Below are positions 8,440-16,854 of a stretch of DNA of 64,000 nucleotides, in pieces; within the stretch, counting starts at the first letter, position 1; the number at the start of each line of letters is the position of its first letter. The notes beneath the pieces are model-generated. The model was not told where the DNA came from, did no database searches, and saw nothing but the letters and a program-made list of their open reading frames with translations. The position numbers were made by a program, and so were the translations under genes. The DNA comes from Marinobacter guineae. Lineage in GTDB: Bacteria > Pseudomonadota > Gammaproteobacteria > Pseudomonadales > Oleiphilaceae. Location of the stretch: contig NZ_KZ319341.1 of the NCBI RefSeq assembly GCF_002744735.1, forward strand, positions 359,848 to 423,847. Reading direction: 5' to 3'.

Positions 8440-9447
8440 ATGGCCATCAACTTCTCCGCTGAGAACGCAACGTCCGGCAGGCTGATCCTGTTTTTTCTAG
8501 TCACCCTGCTGGCCGGTTGCGCGAGCGCTCCCCAATGGCCTGCCCCGGACTCCGGGGCCTCCCGCCACACCCTGCCAGAACAGACAGTGCTTGAAGATGT
8601 TCCCTTTTTTCCCCAGGAAAGGTACCAATGCGGGCCAGCGTCTCTGGCCATGATGCTCAACAGCCAGGGTCTTGATAGCGATCCCGAAGTTCTTAAAGAA
8701 CTGGTTTTCATCCCTGGCCGGGAAGGTTCCCTGCAGGTTGAGATGGTCGCCGGTGCCCGGTCCCACGGAATGCTGGTCTATCCGCTGAACGGTGAGCTTG
8801 GGAGCATGCTGGCAGAAGTGGCGGCCGGCAACCCGGTGCTGGTGATGCAGAATCTGAGGTTTGGCTGGTGGCCCCAGTGGCACTTCGCGGTTGTTATCGG
8901 TTACGACGCTGAGAAAAGGGACCTGATTCTTCATACCGATACCCGCGAACGCCAGCCCGTGGCTCTTGAAGTGTTTGCCAACACCTGGGGGCGGGCCGAC
9001 AACTGGTCCGTGGTGATTCTGCCCCCCGATCAGGTACCGGCAACCGCAAAACCGCTTAGATTTCTCCAGTCTGCCCACGATCTGGAGACAACCGGGCGAA
9101 CCACCGCTGCGGCGATAGCATACAAGACTGCGGAAACCGCCTGGCCGGAGCAACCAGCCGCCATCATGGCCAGAGGCAATCTGGCCTGGCAGCTGGGCAA
9201 GCATACCGAGGCGACAGGGCACTTCCTCCGCACAGTTCACCGTTTCCCGGAATTCGCCGAAGGCTGGAACAACCTGGCCTTCGCCCTGGAAGAGACAAGT
9301 TGCCCGGTAAATGCCACTGAGGCCGCCCGCTGCGCAGCTTCCCTGGCACCTGAACGCTTTGGCGGCTCAACATTACTCAACGAAAAGCCCGGCACTTCCC
9401 CGAAAGACTGCCCGGCATTACCGGAATGCCCCAGGGAAGCGCACTAG
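8440..9447 (+). CDS. PA2778-family lipoprotein, C39-like cysteine peptidase with TPR tail
   Basis: 335 residues. The lipobox LLAGC places the lipidated Cys at 27. A C39-like peptidase core follows: ERYQCGPASLAMML near residue 65 gives the catalytic Cys, and WHFAVVIGYD near 148 gives His and Asp. The C-terminal region (about 210-320) reads as TPR-type helices. It should be an outer-membrane-anchored periplasmic peptidase. Its stop overlaps that of the convergent methyltransferase gene by 4 bp. The pair with PA2779 is conserved in pseudomonads; the substrate is not known to me. Confidence 0.82.
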   Translation: MAINFSAENATSGRLILFFLVTLLAGCASAPQWPAPDSGASRHTLPEQTVLEDVPFFPQERYQCGPASLAMMLNSQGLDSDPEVLKELVFIPGREGSLQVEMVAGARSHGMLVYPLNGELGSMLAEVAAGNPVLVMQNLRFGWWPQWHFAVVIGYDAEKRDLILHTDTRERQPVALEVFANTWGRADNWSVVILPPDQVPATAKPLRFLQSAHDLETTGRTTAAAIAYKTAETAWPEQPAAIMARGNLAWQLGKHTEATGHFLRTVHRFPEFAEGWNNLAFALEETSCPVNATEAARCAASLAPERFGGSTLLNEKPGTSPKDCPALPECPREAH

Positions 9448-10082
9448 CCGCGCTTCCTGAAAAGCGCCACGTCCTTTCTCGGGATTTCCAAACGCCAGCC
9501 AAATTTTTCAGCCAGAAATGCCAGGGTGGACTCACGGTAGAACACAACATGAGTGGGGTCGCGACGGTAATGCCAGGTGTCGAACCGGTCGTCATCGGTC
9601 TGGAAGCAAGTCATCACCCCCAGCCAGCCGCCCGGTTTGAGCAATTGATCCAGTTGCCGGAACACCTCGGCCGGCTCGTGCAGATGCTCCACCACCTCGG
9701 TACAGGTTATGAAATCATAGGTACGGGACAAGGCTGTTTCAGAGGGGTAAAAATACGGATCATAAAGGCTGACAACCATGCCTTCAGCCTCCAGCATCTT
9801 GGCCAGGGCCGGCCCTGGCCCACAGCCGAAGTCCAGCCCGGTCGCGCCCGGTGGCAGGCGCTCAAGCAGAGGGTCTGCCAGTTTTGAAAGAAATTTTCGA
9901 TAGCCCGGATCAGACAGGTTGTTATCGTGCAGCTGGTAGATATCCCGCTCCTGATCAGAAGAAAGCCGGCACGATTCATCCATTACCGTTGCCTCGCATA
10001 CCGGGCAACGGAGATAACGCTGGGCCTTAACCACCCGGAATTCCACATGGCTTCCCTGATCACAAACCGGACAAAGGCTCAT
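9444..10082 (-). CDS. SAM-dependent methyltransferase with N-terminal zinc ribbon
   Basis: 212 residues. Two CPVC pairs (C4/C7 and C26/C29) form a likely zinc ribbon. The Rossmann SAM site follows: LDFGCGPG near residue 83, acidic DPYF, and TCTEVVEHLHEP near 130. It resembles Methyltransf_23 proteins that act on small molecules or RNA. Its ATG overlaps the stop of the preceding GTPase stub as ATGA, so its translation is coupled to that stub and to the membrane protein before it. Confidence 0.85.
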   Translation of the reverse strand: MSLCPVCDQGSHVEFRVVKAQRYLRCPVCEATVMDESCRLSSDQERDIYQLHDNNLSDPGYRKFLSKLADPLLERLPPGATGLDFGCGPGPALAKMLEAEGMVVSLYDPYFYPSETALSRTYDFITCTEVVEHLHEPAEVFRQLDQLLKPGGWLGVMTCFQTDDDRFDTWHYRRDPTHVVFYRESTLAFLAEKFGWRLEIPRKDVALFRKRG

Positions 10083-10264
10083 GGCACTACGAAAGCCCCG
10101 TCGGTTTGCAGGAGGGCGCCGTCGATGCCGACCTCGCCAAACTCGCTGACCAGCACAGCCCAGACCTCGTCTTCAGGTTTGCTTGTCAACAGTTCGAGAA
10201 TGGCGGTGGTTTTACCAACACCCAGAAAACCAAGAATAAGGCTGGTTGGAATGGCTTGTTTCAT
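10079..10264 (-). pseudogene. Truncated CobW/G3E-family GTPase (N-terminal 61 residues)
   Basis: The 61 residues match the start of G3E GTPases: Walker A LGFLGVGKTT near residues 11-20 and the metal/switch-type motif EFGEVGIDGALL near 41-52. Family members run to about 320 residues and next carry a GGCxCC metal motif. Here the frame stops after GAFVVP, exactly where that motif should begin. The stop overlaps the methyltransferase ATG (ATGA), and its own ATG overlaps the upstream stop (ATGA). I infer an internal deletion that removed the rest of the gene. A short functional peptide is possible but less likely. Confidence 0.75.
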
Positions 10265-10647
10265 TGACCCTTCTTCAGAAAAACGCTGACCGCTTTATCC
10301 GACAGCAGCACGTGTGCAAGGGCCGGGTACGGCAGATAGTGAACAAACAGAGTGGCGAGCGTGACAGCATCCATCCCCGCATCAAGGAACATCCAGGCGC
10401 CGAAAGCGACAAACAGCGCGCCGAGAAAGCCACCGTAAATCCAGAGCGCCCGGGAGCGCTCCTCCGCCATCGGCAGCCGCTCCAGCGTTCGAGCTACGGA
10501 AAAGCTCATGTAGACCGCAATCAGGGCGGCGATCACCAGGGAGGCAAGCAACCCCGTAAATCCGATCAGGTACCGGAACAGGTAGTTGGCGAGGAAGAAC
10601 AGGGCAATGCAGGTTACAGCTACGATGGTTATGCGTGTCTTTTCCAT
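10261..10647 (-). CDS. Small integral membrane protein of unknown function
   Basis: 128 residues beginning METx-type at 10647 (MEKTRITIV). Four hydrophobic stretches are visible: about residues 6-24, 28-45, 65-85 and 90-110. The C-terminus is basic. I do not recognise a family. It is the first gene of the ATGA-coupled trio with the GTPase stub and the methyltransferase, and is divergent from rluF, 137 bp away. Confidence 0.65.
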   Translation of the reverse strand: MEKTRITIVAVTCIALFFLANYLFRYLIGFTGLLASLVIAALIAVYMSFSVARTLERLPMAEERSRALWIYGGFLGALFVAFGAWMFLDAGMDAVTLATLFVHYLPYPALAHVLLSDKAVSVFLKKGQ

Positions 10648-10784
10648 GGCGGCTCTGAATTTGTTGGATTTATGGGTAGCGCCGCAAAGAATGGCAGAGA
10701 CGCAATGAAAGAGCCACCCCCTGCTGCGACCCGTGTTCCAGCCTGATATGATGCCCCACATTCCAACCGGCAACCGGAAAACCG

Positions 10785-11705
10785 ATGACCACTGGCAATT
10801 CGACCCGTCTCAATAAATACATTAGCGAAAGCGGCATGTGTTCCCGCAGGGAGGCCGATCGATATATTGAACAGGGCAACGTCTACATTAACGGCAAACG
10901 TGCCATTGTTGGCGATCAGGTACTGCCCGGGGATACGGTCAAGGTCAACGGCCAGGTGATTGAGCCCCGCTCCGAAGAGGACCTGGTCTTTATTGCCCTG
11001 AACAAGCCGGTTGGCATTGTCAGCACCACCGACAGTGCCGAGAAGCACAACATCCAGCGGTTTGTCGGCCATAGTGAACGAATTTTCCCGATCGGGCGGC
11101 TGGACAAGGATTCCCAGGGCCTGATCTTCATGACCAGCAACGGCGACCTTGTCAACAAGATCCTGCGGGCCGGAAACAATCATGAAAAGGAATACCTGGT
11201 CACCGTCGACAAACCGGTTACCCGGGAGTTCGTTGAGGGTATGGCCAATGGGGTGCCGATCCTGGGGACGGTCACGAAGAAGTGTAAAGTGGCCCCGGAA
11301 TCCCGGTTCGTATTCCGCATTACCCTGGTTCAGGGCCTCAACCGGCAAATTCGCCGCATGTGTGAATACTTCGGTTATGAAGTGACCAAACTGGAGCGCA
11401 TCCGGATCATGAACGTCAGCCTGAAGGGTCTGGCTGTGGGCCAGTGGCGCGATCTGACGGAAAAAGAACTGGCCGGACTGTTTGATGCTATCCGGGGCTC
11501 CTCCTCAGAGGCGCCGCCCCAGCCCGGAAAACCTGCTAAAAGGACGCCTGCAGCAAAGCCAAAGCAACGCCCCAAAGCCAAACGGGGCGCCCCCGGCGGT
11601 TCTCAGGGGCCCGGACCGAAAGGTAAGCCTGCCGCCGGCAAGAAGCCTGCATCGGGCAAACGCCCAAAGACCGGGAAACCCCGGCAGAAGAGCGTTAAGC
11701 GGTAG
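10785..11705 (+). CDS. rluF: 23S rRNA pseudouridine synthase RluF
   Basis: 306 residues. An N-terminal S4 RNA-binding domain (about residues 7-65) is followed by the RsuA-family synthase with catalytic [10 protein letters not shown] near residue 105 and the [11 protein letters not shown] motif near 185. RluF isomerises U2604 (and U2605) of 23S rRNA in E. coli. From about residue 240 the protein carries a low-complexity tail rich in Lys, Pro, Ala and Gly, a disordered basic extension likely to contact RNA. A hairpin terminator lies right after the stop. Confidence 0.92.
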   Translation: MTTGNSTRLNKYISESGMCSRREADRYIEQGNVYINGKRAIVGDQVLPGDTVKVNGQVIEPRSEEDLVFIALNKPVGIVSTTDSAEKHNIQRFVGHSERIFPIGRLDKDSQGLIFMTSNGDLVNKILRAGNNHEKEYLVTVDKPVTREFVEGMANGVPILGTVTKKCKVAPESRFVFRITLVQGLNRQIRRMCEYFGYEVTKLERIRIMNVSLKGLAVGQWRDLTEKELAGLFDAIRGSSSEAPPQPGKPAKRTPAAKPKQRPKAKRGAPGGSQGPGPKGKPAAGKKPASGKRPKTGKPRQKSVKR

Positions 11706-11741
11706 CTCTGGCCTGGCTCTCAGAGCGCCAGGCTACTTTTT
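11702..11741 (+). terminator. Rho-independent terminator of rluF
   Basis: GCCTGGC (11711-11717) pairs with GCCAGGC (11727-11733), extended outward by GTAGC/GCTAC, and followed by TTTTT (11737-11741). It overlaps the stop codon of the convergent ydbL-family gene. Confidence 0.8.
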
Positions 11742-12077
11742 CACCCACCTGTCATTAACCTGAATGTATTGGCCATCGGGCGTTTTTTCGATGGCCTTCT
11801 TCCCGGCAACGGTTTCGACCTGGGTGACCGGAATGTCGTGCTTCTCGGCAATGCGCTTGTATTCATCCCGGCGGGCACTGTTGATCGCCTCAACCACTTC
11901 CCTGGCCTGGCCTTCGGCACGAACCACCTCCAGGTACCCCGTCGGCGTTTCTCCCACCAGCCCTTGGTGCTTGACGGCATCCAGTTTCTGCTTGGCCTCA
12001 TCCAGCCCCATCGCGAACACCGACAGACTGACACCGAACGCCAGAATCAAGGCACTCATCGGTATGAATCGTTTCAT
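11733..12077 (-). CDS. ydbL: YdbL-family periplasmic protein (DUF1318)
   Basis: 114 residues from the ATG at 12077, which follows AAGGGG at a 7-nt spacing; an upstream TTG at 12083 is less likely. A signal peptide with hydrophobic core (residues 5-20) is followed by a DUF1318 domain with AREVVEAINSARRDEYKRIAE. In E. coli YdbL works with YdbH and YnbE as a chaperone-like helper of the intermembrane bridge. It is last in the ydbH-ynbE-ydbL order, 29 bp after ynbE. Confidence 0.88.
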   Translation of the reverse strand: MKRFIPMSALILAFGVSLSVFAMGLDEAKQKLDAVKHQGLVGETPTGYLEVVRAEGQAREVVEAINSARRDEYKRIAEKHDIPVTQVETVAGKKAIEKTPDGQYIQVNDRWVKK

Positions 12078-12106
12078 TTTCAACCCCTTAAGCTATCCGG
12101 ATTCGG

Positions 12107-12322
12107 TCAGAACAACCCTTTTTCGCTGAAAAGGTCTTCCACGTCCTTATCGACTTTGACGTAGATTTCGTGCTGAATTTTCACGTTCAGATTCACTGTA
12201 ATCGGCTCTTTGGGTGCCGCCATCTGCACCGTTGGCGTGCAGGCAACCATGGCCAGCGGCAGCGTCAATATCATCAGTGCTCTTGCCAAAAGCAACCCTG
12301 TTGGCCGCAACGGTTTTTTCAT
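12107..12322 (-). CDS. ynbE: YnbE-like outer-membrane lipoprotein
   Basis: 71 residues. The lipobox LAMVAC puts the lipidated Cys at 28. The mature part is short and ends with VKVDKDVEDLFSEKGLF, typical of YnbE. In E. coli YnbE multimerises at the outer membrane and joins YdbH to complete a phospholipid-transport bridge. Its ATG overlaps the ydbH stop as ATGA, so the two are translationally coupled. Confidence 0.9.
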   Translation of the reverse strand: MKKPLRPTGLLLARALMILTLPLAMVACTPTVQMAAPKEPITVNLNVKIQHEIYVKVDKDVEDLFSEKGLF

Positions 12323-13836
12323 GGTACTGCCTCCTTGCCGGACTCTTGCAACAGCTTCCGGACCCGTTCTGTAACGGCTTCGTTTACCCTGCCACTTAAC
12401 TGCAGGCTGGTCAGCAGCGCGGGAATGTCTTCCTCAAGGTTCACGTTAAGCACAACCGGCTGCCCGCCCCTGAGTTCCGGGTTCTTTCCCTCAATGCGAA
12501 GATCCAGCGTTAACTTCCCCTTTTCATCGTAGTCTATCGTGCTCGCCAGCACCGAATAGTGAAAGTTTTGCAAGGCTTGAACCACCACATCCATGGCCTG
12601 GTTGCCACCAAGCATGGCCTGCAGTTTCTCGGCTGGCAGACGTAACCGACCGCCCGGCGCCTCCGCTGAAATGCGACCTTGCGCCACCTGAACACCATCA
12701 CTACTGAAGCCAATGGGAATACGACCACTGAGCAGACCACTGCCCTCAAGCCCCTCCGCAGGATAGACTTCCATCAGTCTGTCCAGAGAGATATCCTGCA
12801 CCTCCACGGGTATCCCGCCAGAACTGCCTTCCAGATCATAGACGCCCGGCGGTATTCTCAGTGCCCCCTCAAGGAATTGGGCCCTCGCCTGCTGCACCTC
12901 CAGCTGGCCTTCCAGCATATTGGCAATTGGCCCAGTGTAGTCGCCGGTAAAGCGAATGGAGTTCACCGGAATACCAGGATTCACCTGCTCAACGGTCAGA
13001 TCCCGGAACCCGGCGATCAACCGGTCATCTTCCAGAGAGACAAGAACCCGCCCGCTCAGTCCGGAGAAAGCGGTTCGATTGAACACGCCAGTAACATTCT
13101 CGAGGTTGGAGCTGCCGCTTGCTTCCAGCTCACCATCCGGGCCCAGGCGAACCTCTGCCGACACCCCTGCACTGCCTGAATCCACGGTCAGCAGCTCGGG
13201 CCATCCAGTAAAGGTTTCGGCCAGGGTGCGAATGCCTGCTTGCCCCTCAATCGTGGAGTTGACCGAAACCGCGACCGCGCCATCCGGGTTCAGCTGAACA
13301 TCAAGGCCGGCCTCGAGCCCGGCGGCGGAGACCAGCGAACCCCGAACTCGGAGATCAGCCAGGCGGCCCTGCACCCTGCCCTGGAACACCCACGCCTGCG
13401 GCACCAGGCGTGGGTGTTCAATCCGGGATGCCTCGATCTGCACCTCGCCTTCCATCGCGATCCGCTCGGCCCAGGTACCTGATGCGCCATAATCGAGTGT
13501 AAGCGTTACATTACTGAGATTGGTGCGGAGATTCTGTAGCAGCAGAGGCTGTTCCGAATCGGTGTACGCCAGTCGTTCGGTAAATACCGTGGAGGTGGGA
13601 TTGAACCGGATGACCGCCGACTCACCACTGGCGGTGACCGAAGACATGACATCGGCCTTGCTCCCCGTCACTTCCCAGCCACCAGTGTTGATATCCGGCA
13701 ACGCCATGCCGATCTTTCCCTGCTCGACCACCAGCGACCAGCCTGTGGCAACGGCTGGCCAGGCCAATACAATCGAGCCAACCAGAAGGACCCGCCGGAT
13801 CGTGCGGCTTGGCTTTCCATATCCTTCAAGGTGCAA
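12319..13836 (-). CDS. ydbH: YdbH-family AsmA-like intermembrane bridge protein (short form)
   Basis: 505 residues from a TTG codon with a strong AGGAG ribosome site 7 nt upstream. An N-terminal membrane anchor (about residues 14-33) is followed by long beta-rich periplasmic sequence and, near the C-terminus, the YdbH dicarboxylate-type domain with repeated NxNLEED-like strands. E. coli YdbH is about 880 residues, so this one is much shorter. YdbH is one of three AsmA-like proteins (with TamB and YhdP) that move phospholipid to the outer membrane. The set with ynbE and ydbL downstream is intact. Confidence 0.85.
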   Translation of the reverse strand: MHLEGYGKPSRTIRRVLLVGSIVLAWPAVATGWSLVVEQGKIGMALPDINTGGWEVTGSKADVMSSVTASGESAVIRFNPTSTVFTERLAYTDSEQPLLLQNLRTNLSNVTLTLDYGASGTWAERIAMEGEVQIEASRIEHPRLVPQAWVFQGRVQGRLADLRVRGSLVSAAGLEAGLDVQLNPDGAVAVSVNSTIEGQAGIRTLAETFTGWPELLTVDSGSAGVSAEVRLGPDGELEASGSSNLENVTGVFNRTAFSGLSGRVLVSLEDDRLIAGFRDLTVEQVNPGIPVNSIRFTGDYTGPIANMLEGQLEVQQARAQFLEGALRIPPGVYDLEGSSGGIPVEVQDISLDRLMEVYPAEGLEGSGLLSGRIPIGFSSDGVQVAQGRISAEAPGGRLRLPAEKLQAMLGGNQAMDVVVQALQNFHYSVLASTIDYDEKGKLTLDLRIEGKNPELRGGQPVVLNVNLEEDIPALLTSLQLSGRVNEAVTERVRKLLQESGKEAVP

Positions 13837-13859
13837 AACGAGGCTCCTGTCGACTCGGG

Positions 13860-15428
13860 CTACTCACCACGCCAGGTCACGCTGTAAAGGTCGTGACGAC
13901 GATCCTGAAGGTTTTTCACGGTGCCACTGTTACGGGCCGTGATCAGCACCTCCGGCCGGAGGTCGGCAAAGGCGACGGTTTCAACATTGGGTTCGGTGTC
14001 TGCGGCAATACCATCCCGGGCAAACGGAAAATCACAAGGCGTGAGTATGCAGCTCTGGCCATACTGGATTTCCATGTTCGGCACCTTGGGCAGGTTGCCC
14101 ACATTACCGGACATCACCACGTAAACCTGGTTTTCCACCGCCCTGGCCTGACAGCAGTAACGCACCCTCAGATAGCTCTGGCGTTCGTCGGTACAGAAGG
14201 GCACGAAGATAATATGAACCCCCTGGTCCACCAGATGACGGGTCAGTTCCGGGAACTCCGCGTCATAACAGATAAGCACCCCGATGGTGCCGCAGTCGGT
14301 TTCAATGGCGCTAACCCGATTACCGCCCTGCACGTTCCACCAGAAAGCTTCGTTCGGGGTCGGGTGAATCTTGGGCTGGGTGAAAACCTGGCCATCCCTG
14401 AGGAACACATGGGCCATGTTCCGAATGGTGCCATCCTCTTCACGCACCGGAGTGGAGCCGGCCACAATGTTGATGTTGTATCGAAGGGCCAGATCCCGCA
14501 TCAGTTCCCGGTAGCGCTCGGCGTAATGGGTGACCGCCGCGAAGGTTTCCGCCGGGCTGCCTTTGCGGGCCTCAATTGATAACAACTGGAGAGTAAACAG
14601 TTCCGGAAACACCACAAAATCACCCTTGTAGGTGGACACAACATCCACAAAATAACGGACAATTTCGCTGAATTCATCAAAGGATCCCACCGGTCGCTGC
14701 TGATACTGAACCGTGCCAATACGCACAGTATCCCGCATTCGGTGGCCATAACGTTTGCGGCGCTCGCTGTTTTCGATCTGAGGGACTTTCGGGTTGCGCC
14801 AGACCAGGTGAATGCCGTAACCCATGGAATCATGATCGGCGTCGAGATAATGGGGAATGATGCCGTGCACCTCGAAACCCTGATGAAGCTGGAAGGACAG
14901 CACCGGATCCTTCTGTTCCTTGCCCTTGATGGCCTCAACGTAGGCTTCAACACTGCCAAACTTTTTCAGGCGCTGGCGCAGGCTTGGCAGGCGCCCGGCA
15001 AATACCACCCCCTGCAGATTCAGGGCCTGGCACAGTTGCTTGCGCTCGTTGTACAGCCGCTCTCCGATGCGATAACCACGGCATTCCGGGTCAACACAGA
15101 CTTCCATGCCGTACAGCCAGTCACCCTCCGGATCATGCCGTGAGGCGTAACCATTGCCGGTGATGGAGGTCCAGTCGTGGGCAGCCAGAGCCACTTCTTC
15201 AGCAATACGGAAGGTCGCGCAGTATCCCACCACGGTATCGCCCAGCATGGCGACAAACTGGCCGTCCGGGAAGGTATTGATCTGACCGGTCAGCGGCCCC
15301 TTGGTATAACCATACATGCCGGTGCCTTCGTAGACACGGCGACTAAGCTGGATGATGCCGGGAATATCCGCCAGAGTGGCATTGCGGACATACAGGCGCT
15401 GATCCGGGTCGGAAAACGGCGGACACAT
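13860..15428 (-). CDS. GNAT acetyltransferase fused to carbon-nitrogen hydrolase (nitrilase family)
   Basis: 522 residues. The ATG at 15428 is chosen because GAGG lies 5 nt upstream; an earlier in-frame ATG at 15461 lacks a ribosome site. Residues about 10-210 form a GNAT domain (YGMEVCVDPECRGYRIGERL binds acetyl-CoA). Residues about 230-520 form a nitrilase-type hydrolase with Glu in FPELF, Lys in QPKIHPTPNE, and Cys in LICYDAEFPE. The same two-domain protein occurs widely; the substrate is likely an amide or a protein N-terminus but is unknown. It ends 23 bp before ydbH, so it may lead that operon. Confidence 0.88.
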   Translation of the reverse strand: MCPPFSDPDQRLYVRNATLADIPGIIQLSRRVYEGTGMYGYTKGPLTGQINTFPDGQFVAMLGDTVVGYCATFRIAEEVALAAHDWTSITGNGYASRHDPEGDWLYGMEVCVDPECRGYRIGERLYNERKQLCQALNLQGVVFAGRLPSLRQRLKKFGSVEAYVEAIKGKEQKDPVLSFQLHQGFEVHGIIPHYLDADHDSMGYGIHLVWRNPKVPQIENSERRKRYGHRMRDTVRIGTVQYQQRPVGSFDEFSEIVRYFVDVVSTYKGDFVVFPELFTLQLLSIEARKGSPAETFAAVTHYAERYRELMRDLALRYNINIVAGSTPVREEDGTIRNMAHVFLRDGQVFTQPKIHPTPNEAFWWNVQGGNRVSAIETDCGTIGVLICYDAEFPELTRHLVDQGVHIIFVPFCTDERQSYLRVRYCCQARAVENQVYVVMSGNVGNLPKVPNMEIQYGQSCILTPCDFPFARDGIAADTEPNVETVAFADLRPEVLITARNSGTVKNLQDRRHDLYSVTWRGE

Positions 15429-15499
15429 AGACACCTCGAAAAGGCGTTGATTTGCCTTCATCTTTGGTGGCCAAGCGGGTTTTCGTCAAGGGAAATCAG

Positions 15500-15537
15500 T
15501 TAATCACTGAGCGACAGATTAATCACTGAGTGACAGA
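15500..15537 (-). repeat. 19-bp tandem duplication at the thpR stop
   Basis: Two adjacent copies of TTAATCACTGAG[C/T]GACAGA (15500-15518 and 15519-15537) differ at one base. Each copy contains the last codons and the stop of thpR, so the duplication left a spare C-terminal tail after the real stop. Confidence 0.85.
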
Positions 15538-16061
15538 CGGTAGCGTTCAATCACCGTGTACACAGAATTGCCGGTGTCCTGTTTGCTTTCAAACAGCACA
15601 AACTCATTCACTGGAAACCGCCCAAACGTTGTTTCGCCATGCCCGGCCAGTAAGCTCTCGACCGAACCGGACTGGCGCCTGAACCTGGCCAGCGTAATGT
15701 GGGGACGAAATGCCCGACTTTCCGTTGCCAGTCCAAGGCTCTCCATTCGGTCTTTGAGCGCGTCGTTGAGACCGGCAACGGGCGCCGCTGGCTGGACGCC
15801 CACCCAGAGGTTACGGGGACTGCGAGGCTGACCGAAACAGCCCAGACCGACGACATCCAGCTCAAAAGCCTCCATCGGAATCTCCCGTGCAGCGTTGCAC
15901 ACCGCCGCTTGCCGCTCTTCTTCCACGCGCCCAAGAAACAACAGGGTGATGTGCATCTGCTCAGCGCTTTGCCATTTGGCACCTGAGACTTCCGTCCTCA
16001 CTTTCAGCAAGCGGTCTTTGATCTCAGCCGGAATCTCCAGCCCGAAGAAAAGCCGGGGCAT
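15519..16061 (-). CDS. thpR: RNA 2',3'-cyclic phosphodiesterase ThpR
   Basis: 180 residues, normal for the family. It has the two H-x-T-x motifs of 2H phosphoesterases, HITLLF near residue 37 and HITLAR near 121, and starts MPRLFFGLEIP. ThpR hydrolyses 2',3'-cyclic phosphate RNA ends (historically 2'-5' RNA ligase). It starts 4 bp after the SDR gene stop. Its own stop lies inside a 19-bp tandem duplication. Confidence 0.93.
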   Translation of the reverse strand: MPRLFFGLEIPAEIKDRLLKVRTEVSGAKWQSAEQMHITLLFLGRVEEERQAAVCNAAREIPMEAFELDVVGLGCFGQPRSPRNLWVGVQPAAPVAGLNDALKDRMESLGLATESRAFRPHITLARFRRQSGSVESLLAGHGETTFGRFPVNEFVLFESKQDTGNSVYTVIERYRLSLSD

Positions 16062-16065
16062 GCCT

Positions 16066-16824
16066 TTATTCCTCGTAGATCATCTTGCGCACCATGCCTC
16101 CGTCTGCCACAAAATTCTGACCGGTGATAAACGAGGCTTCGGGTGAAATCAGGTAGGCCGCCAGCGACGCGATATCTCCAGGCTGCCCCACCCGGCCTGC
16201 AGGATGCTGCTGATGGTCCCGGTCGGACAGTGGTGCGACCTCTTCTGAGCCGCCCTGCCAGGCCCGGGTATCTATCCAGCCGGGGCTGATGCAGTTGACA
16301 CGGATATCCGGCCCAAGACTCACAGCCAGCGCGTGGGTCAAGGCCACAATGCCACCCTTGGTGGCGGCATAGGCTTCGGTGTCAGGCTCCGACTGAAGTG
16401 CACGGGTGGAGGCCATATTGACAATGGCGCCCTTCGTTTTCCGGAGATGTGGCACTGCGTGCTTGGTCACCAGAAATGGCCCGGTCAGATTGACGTCGAG
16501 GCGCCGCTGCCACTGCTGCAGGCTCAGTTCCTCAACCGGACCCGTCTCGGGATTGGCGATAGCTGCATTGTTGATCACCGCATCCAGGCGCCCTGCCCAC
16601 GCTGCAGTGTCTCGGACAATTCGTTCAACATCGGCTTCGGACGCCACATCGCCGGGCAGGAAACGAAGTTCGTGCCCGCCACTGGAAGCCAGTTGCTGTC
16701 CGATCTCTTCGTCGGTGTCACAGAACGCCACTTTCCAGCCTGCGGCGGCCAGGTTAAGCACAATGCCCCGCCCGATGCCTCTGGCACCGCCGGTAACCAG
16801 GGCAACCCGTTCCGATTGATTCAA
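16066..16824 (-). CDS. Short-chain dehydrogenase/reductase (TTG start)
   Basis: 252 residues. The start is a TTG at 16824 with GGAGG 5 nt upstream; an earlier TTG at 16845 has no ribosome site. The NAD(P) motif TGGARGIGRG sits near residue 11, NNAAIANP near 85, catalytic Ser in ASTRAL, YAATK near 153, and a C-terminal PEASFITGQNFVADGG typical of SDRs acting on alcohols or ketones. The substrate is unknown. It follows a second SDR gene by 30 bp and precedes thpR by 4 bp. Confidence 0.85.
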   Translation of the reverse strand: MNQSERVALVTGGARGIGRGIVLNLAAAGWKVAFCDTDEEIGQQLASSGGHELRFLPGDVASEADVERIVRDTAAWAGRLDAVINNAAIANPETGPVEELSLQQWQRRLDVNLTGPFLVTKHAVPHLRKTKGAIVNMASTRALQSEPDTEAYAATKGGIVALTHALAVSLGPDIRVNCISPGWIDTRAWQGGSEEVAPLSDRDHQQHPAGRVGQPGDIASLAAYLISPEASFITGQNFVADGGMVRKMIYEE

Positions 16825-16854
16825 AATGACCTCCGTTTTACCCAATGACTGAAT

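Noticed and set aside
11540..11705. Possible separate basic-protein gene
   Set aside because: It is in frame with RluF and reads as a disordered tail, common in RluF of this group.
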